From Gelidibacter sp. (GTDB lineage: Bacteria; Bacteroidota; Bacteroidia; Flavobacteriales; Flavobacteriaceae), in the NCBI GenBank assembly GCA_010906935.1, contig JAAFHC010000007.1:1-47541 (forward strand): a stretch of DNA of 47,541 nucleotides, in the 5' to 3' direction. The translations under genes and the position numbers were made by a program. Positions 45,722-47,541 of the stretch are shown here, in pieces; positions within the stretch are counted from its first letter, which is position 1; every line of letters starts with the position of its first letter. The notes beneath the pieces were generated by a model that did not search any database, was not told the origin of the DNA, and was given only the letters and a program-made list of their open reading frames with translations.

Positions 45722-46804
45722 ATGAATTCCAATACAATTACCAACGGAATTGTAAAAGCAGTTGCCATTATTGCAGGCGTTTTGTTACTGCTGTACTTTT
45801 TGTATGAAATAAAAGCAGTGATTACTTATATCGCAATTTCAATTGTCCTTGCATTGATTGGAAGTCCGATTATTCATTTTTTAAAACGCAGACTGAAATT
45901 CCCTAATGCTTTGGCTGTTGTTACCACCATGTTGCTGTTTTTAGGAATTTTGACAGGAGTAATTAGTATGTTTATTCCGTTAATCATAAAACAGGGTGAA
46001 AATTTATCCTTGTTAAATATTGAACAACTTCAAACCAATATTGAACAAATATTAAATCAGGTTAACGATTATTTTTTTTTACATCATATAGATATTTTAA
46101 AAGAACTCAAAAAAGCCGATTTATTTAAAAACCTAAAAGCCATTCCAGATTTATTAAATGCCATTATTGGAACCATTGGCAACTTTAGTGTTGGGTTATT
46201 TTCTGTCATTTTCATCACCTTCTTTTTAATGAAGGACTTCCAAATAATGGAAAATTCATTTTACGTATTGGTTAACAACAAAAGTGAACCAAAACTACGA
46301 ACTGCTTTAGCCTCCATCAACAATTTATTGTCAAGGTATTTTATTGGTTTGGTGCTTCAAATTCTAATTCTTTTTGCAATGTATTTAATTGTTTTGGCAA
46401 TATTTGGTATTGAAAACGCCATTGTAATCGCATTTTTATGTGCATTGTTAAACTTAATTCCATACATAGGTCCATTATTTGGCGGCATTCTGCTGCTGTT
46501 TTTAACAATGAGCAACAACCTGGGACAAGATTTTCAAACTGAAATACTACCAACAACCATTTATGTGATGATTGGTTACTTAATAGCGCAATTAATTGAC
46601 AATAATGTGAGTGTTCCAATTATATTTTCAAAAAGCGTAAAATCACATCCGTTAGAAATATTTTTAGTAATCATCATTGGCGGAATTTTATTTGGCATTG
46701 TAGGAATGATTGTGGCAGTACCAATGTATACCGCTATAAAAGTAATTTTAAAAGCCTTTTTAGCCAATAACAAATTTGTGAAATTGATGACAAAAGATTT
46801 ATAG
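45722..46804 (+). CDS. AI-2E family transporter (TqsA/PerM-like)
   Basis: The 360-residue membrane protein has about eight transmembrane segments: AVAIIAGVLLLLYFLYEIKAVITYIAISIVLALIGSPII at the start, and the family signature ALLNLIPYIGPLFGGILLLFL near residue 245, followed by HPLEIFLVIIIGGILFGIVGMIVAVP. Members export small molecules or ions; some do Na+/H+ exchange. The autoinducer name is historical. No quorum-sensing genes are near. Confidence 0.92.
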   Translation: MNSNTITNGIVKAVAIIAGVLLLLYFLYEIKAVITYIAISIVLALIGSPIIHFLKRRLKFPNALAVVTTMLLFLGILTGVISMFIPLIIKQGENLSLLNIEQLQTNIEQILNQVNDYFFLHHIDILKELKKADLFKNLKAIPDLLNAIIGTIGNFSVGLFSVIFITFFLMKDFQIMENSFYVLVNNKSEPKLRTALASINNLLSRYFIGLVLQILILFAMYLIVLAIFGIENAIVIAFLCALLNLIPYIGPLFGGILLLFLTMSNNLGQDFQTEILPTTIYVMIGYLIAQLIDNNVSVPIIFSKSVKSHPLEIFLVIIIGGILFGIVGMIVAVPMYTAIKVILKAFLANNKFVKLMTKDL

Positions 46805-46836
46805 TTTTTAAAAATAATAGATTTAAAACTAATATT

Positions 46837-46932
46837 TTGGGCGTTCCCGCCGAAATGGCGGTCGGGCTTTTCGTTACAAACTTTTTTCGCCGAAAAACCT
46901 CAAAAAGGTTTTCCACTTCAATCACTAACGCA
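46837..46932 (+). repeat. GC-rich intergenic repeat, short form
   Basis: TTGGGCGTTCCCGCCGAAATGGCGG at the start and CTTCAATCACTAACGCA at the end match both ends of the longer repeat at 36124-36317 on the other strand. The middle differs (CGCCGAAAAACCTCAAAAAGG). Confidence 0.75.
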
Positions 46933-46970
46933 AATTGAATTACAAATTACGATTTTGAAAAAATACTGGC

Positions 46971-47013
46971 ATTTAAATTTTAACATTAAATTTTTTGTTA
47001 TTAAAATTTAAAT
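46971..47013. repeat. AT-only inverted repeat
   Basis: ATTTAAATTTTAA and TTAAAATTTAAAT, 17 bases apart, about 30 bases before the ORF6N gene. It could be a weak terminator or an operator, but in such AT-rich DNA it may be chance. Confidence 0.35.
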
Positions 47014-47041
47014 TTTAGATTTACCACAAAAATATTGCGCT

Positions 47042-47541
47042 ATGAAAAATGAAACCGCCATTCCTGATGAAATAATTACCAGTAAAATATATTTTATTCG
47101 GGGACAAAAAGTAATGTTAGACAGGGATCTAGCTGAACTTTATAAGGTTGAAACAAAACAATTAAAAAGACAAGTTAAACGAAATATAGCGCGTTTCCCT
47201 GAAGATTTTATGTTCCAACTAAATGATCAGGAATTTAAGAATTGGAGGAGCCAATTTGGCACCTCCAATTCTTCTGACAAAATGGGATTACGGTATGCAC
47301 CTATGGTTTTTACTGAACAAGGCGTTGCTATGTTATCAAGTGTGTTACATAGCCAAACTGCAATAAAAGTCAATATTCAAATTATAAGAGTGTTTATTAA
47401 AATACGACAAATGCTCACTGATCATTTAGAATTAAAACTTGAAATTGAAGATATTAAGAAGAAATTAAAGCATCAAAACAAGAATATTGAATTGGTTTTC
47501 AGTTATTTAGACGAATTGCTGGAAAAGAAAGAAAATCAACA
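47042..47541 (+). CDS. ORF6N domain protein, cut by the window end
   Basis: The frame from the ATG at 47042 is open to the last base, giving 166 residues. It encodes an ORF6N DNA-binding domain: IYFIRGQKVMLDRDLAELYKVETKQLKRQVKRNIARFPEDFMFQL, then YAPMVFTEQGVAMLSSVLHS, followed by a helical tail with a likely coiled coil (ELKLEIEDIKKKLKHQNKNIELV). These proteins are common in Bacteroidetes chromosomes and resemble phage KilA-N/ORF6 regulators. The stop lies outside the window. Confidence 0.92.
   Translation, partial: MKNETAIPDEIITSKIYFIRGQKVMLDRDLAELYKVETKQLKRQVKRNIARFPEDFMFQLNDQEFKNWRSQFGTSNSSDKMGLRYAPMVFTEQGVAMLSSVLHSQTAIKVNIQIIRVFIKIRQMLTDHLELKLEIEDIKKKLKHQNKNIELVFSYLDELLEKKENQ

Overview
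This is an AT-rich chromosomal stretch from a member of Bacteroidetes, most likely family Flavobacteriaceae. The call rests on the gliding-motility genes gldF and gldG, a 53-residue ribosomal protein L34, promoter boxes of the form TTTG-N19-TAnnTTTG, start codons without clear Shine-Dalgarno sequences, and intergenic repeats of the flavobacterial type. I cannot name the genus with confidence.

Layout. Positions 1-3.6 kb hold pyruvate:ferredoxin oxidoreductase (nifJ). Positions 4.1-10.5 kb are a minus-strand photoprotection operon: a MerR-type regulator with both cobalamin-binding motifs (W-x9-EH and ExHxxG), then crtI, crtB, a small exported protein, crtZ, a lycopene cyclase and a DNA photolyase. 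Together they would make a zeaxanthin-type carotenoid and repair UV damage under a B12-based light sensor. carB and rpmH follow. On the plus strand come an SDR oxidoreductase, a metallo-beta-lactamase (MBL) fold protein paired with a PD-(D/E)xK-like nuclease, pyrG, yidC and two tandem paralogues. purC and phoH read back on the minus strand, followed by an SAM hydroxide adenosyltransferase, a small monooxygenase, gldF-gldG and two DUF2911 proteins.

Positions 29.4-31.3 kb hold three short unknown genes on the minus strand. Two of them are each followed by a copy of an attC-like repeat, so this looks like a small integron-style cassette cluster. Next is a minus-strand operon of a PIG-L deacetylase, a 34-residue membrane protein absent from the ORF track, and a sodium:solute symporter.

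The most striking region is 37.4-43.3 kb. The last 252 bp of the dnaN locus (the final 61 codons plus the terminator) occur twice, 5,626 bp apart. The two copies differ at four positions, and the two differences in coding sequence are silent. Between them lie an 826-residue nuclease-ATPase fusion, a tyrosine recombinase remnant with its nucleophile position changed to Phe, small AT-rich ORFs, a uracil-DNA-glycosylase-like protein and an unknown partner. I read this as an integrative island that entered the 3' end of dnaN and regenerated it, with cargo that looks like antiviral defence. The ancestral order dnaN-acpH-ggt resumes after the right repeat, followed by an AI-2E family transporter and a truncated ORF6N-domain gene at the window edge.

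A second unexplained signal is a dispersed repeat of about 95-115 bp with three copies (7.0, 8.0 and 35.8 kb). In two copies it runs exactly up to a start codon and could fold that codon into a CATCTGTT/AACAGATG hairpin.
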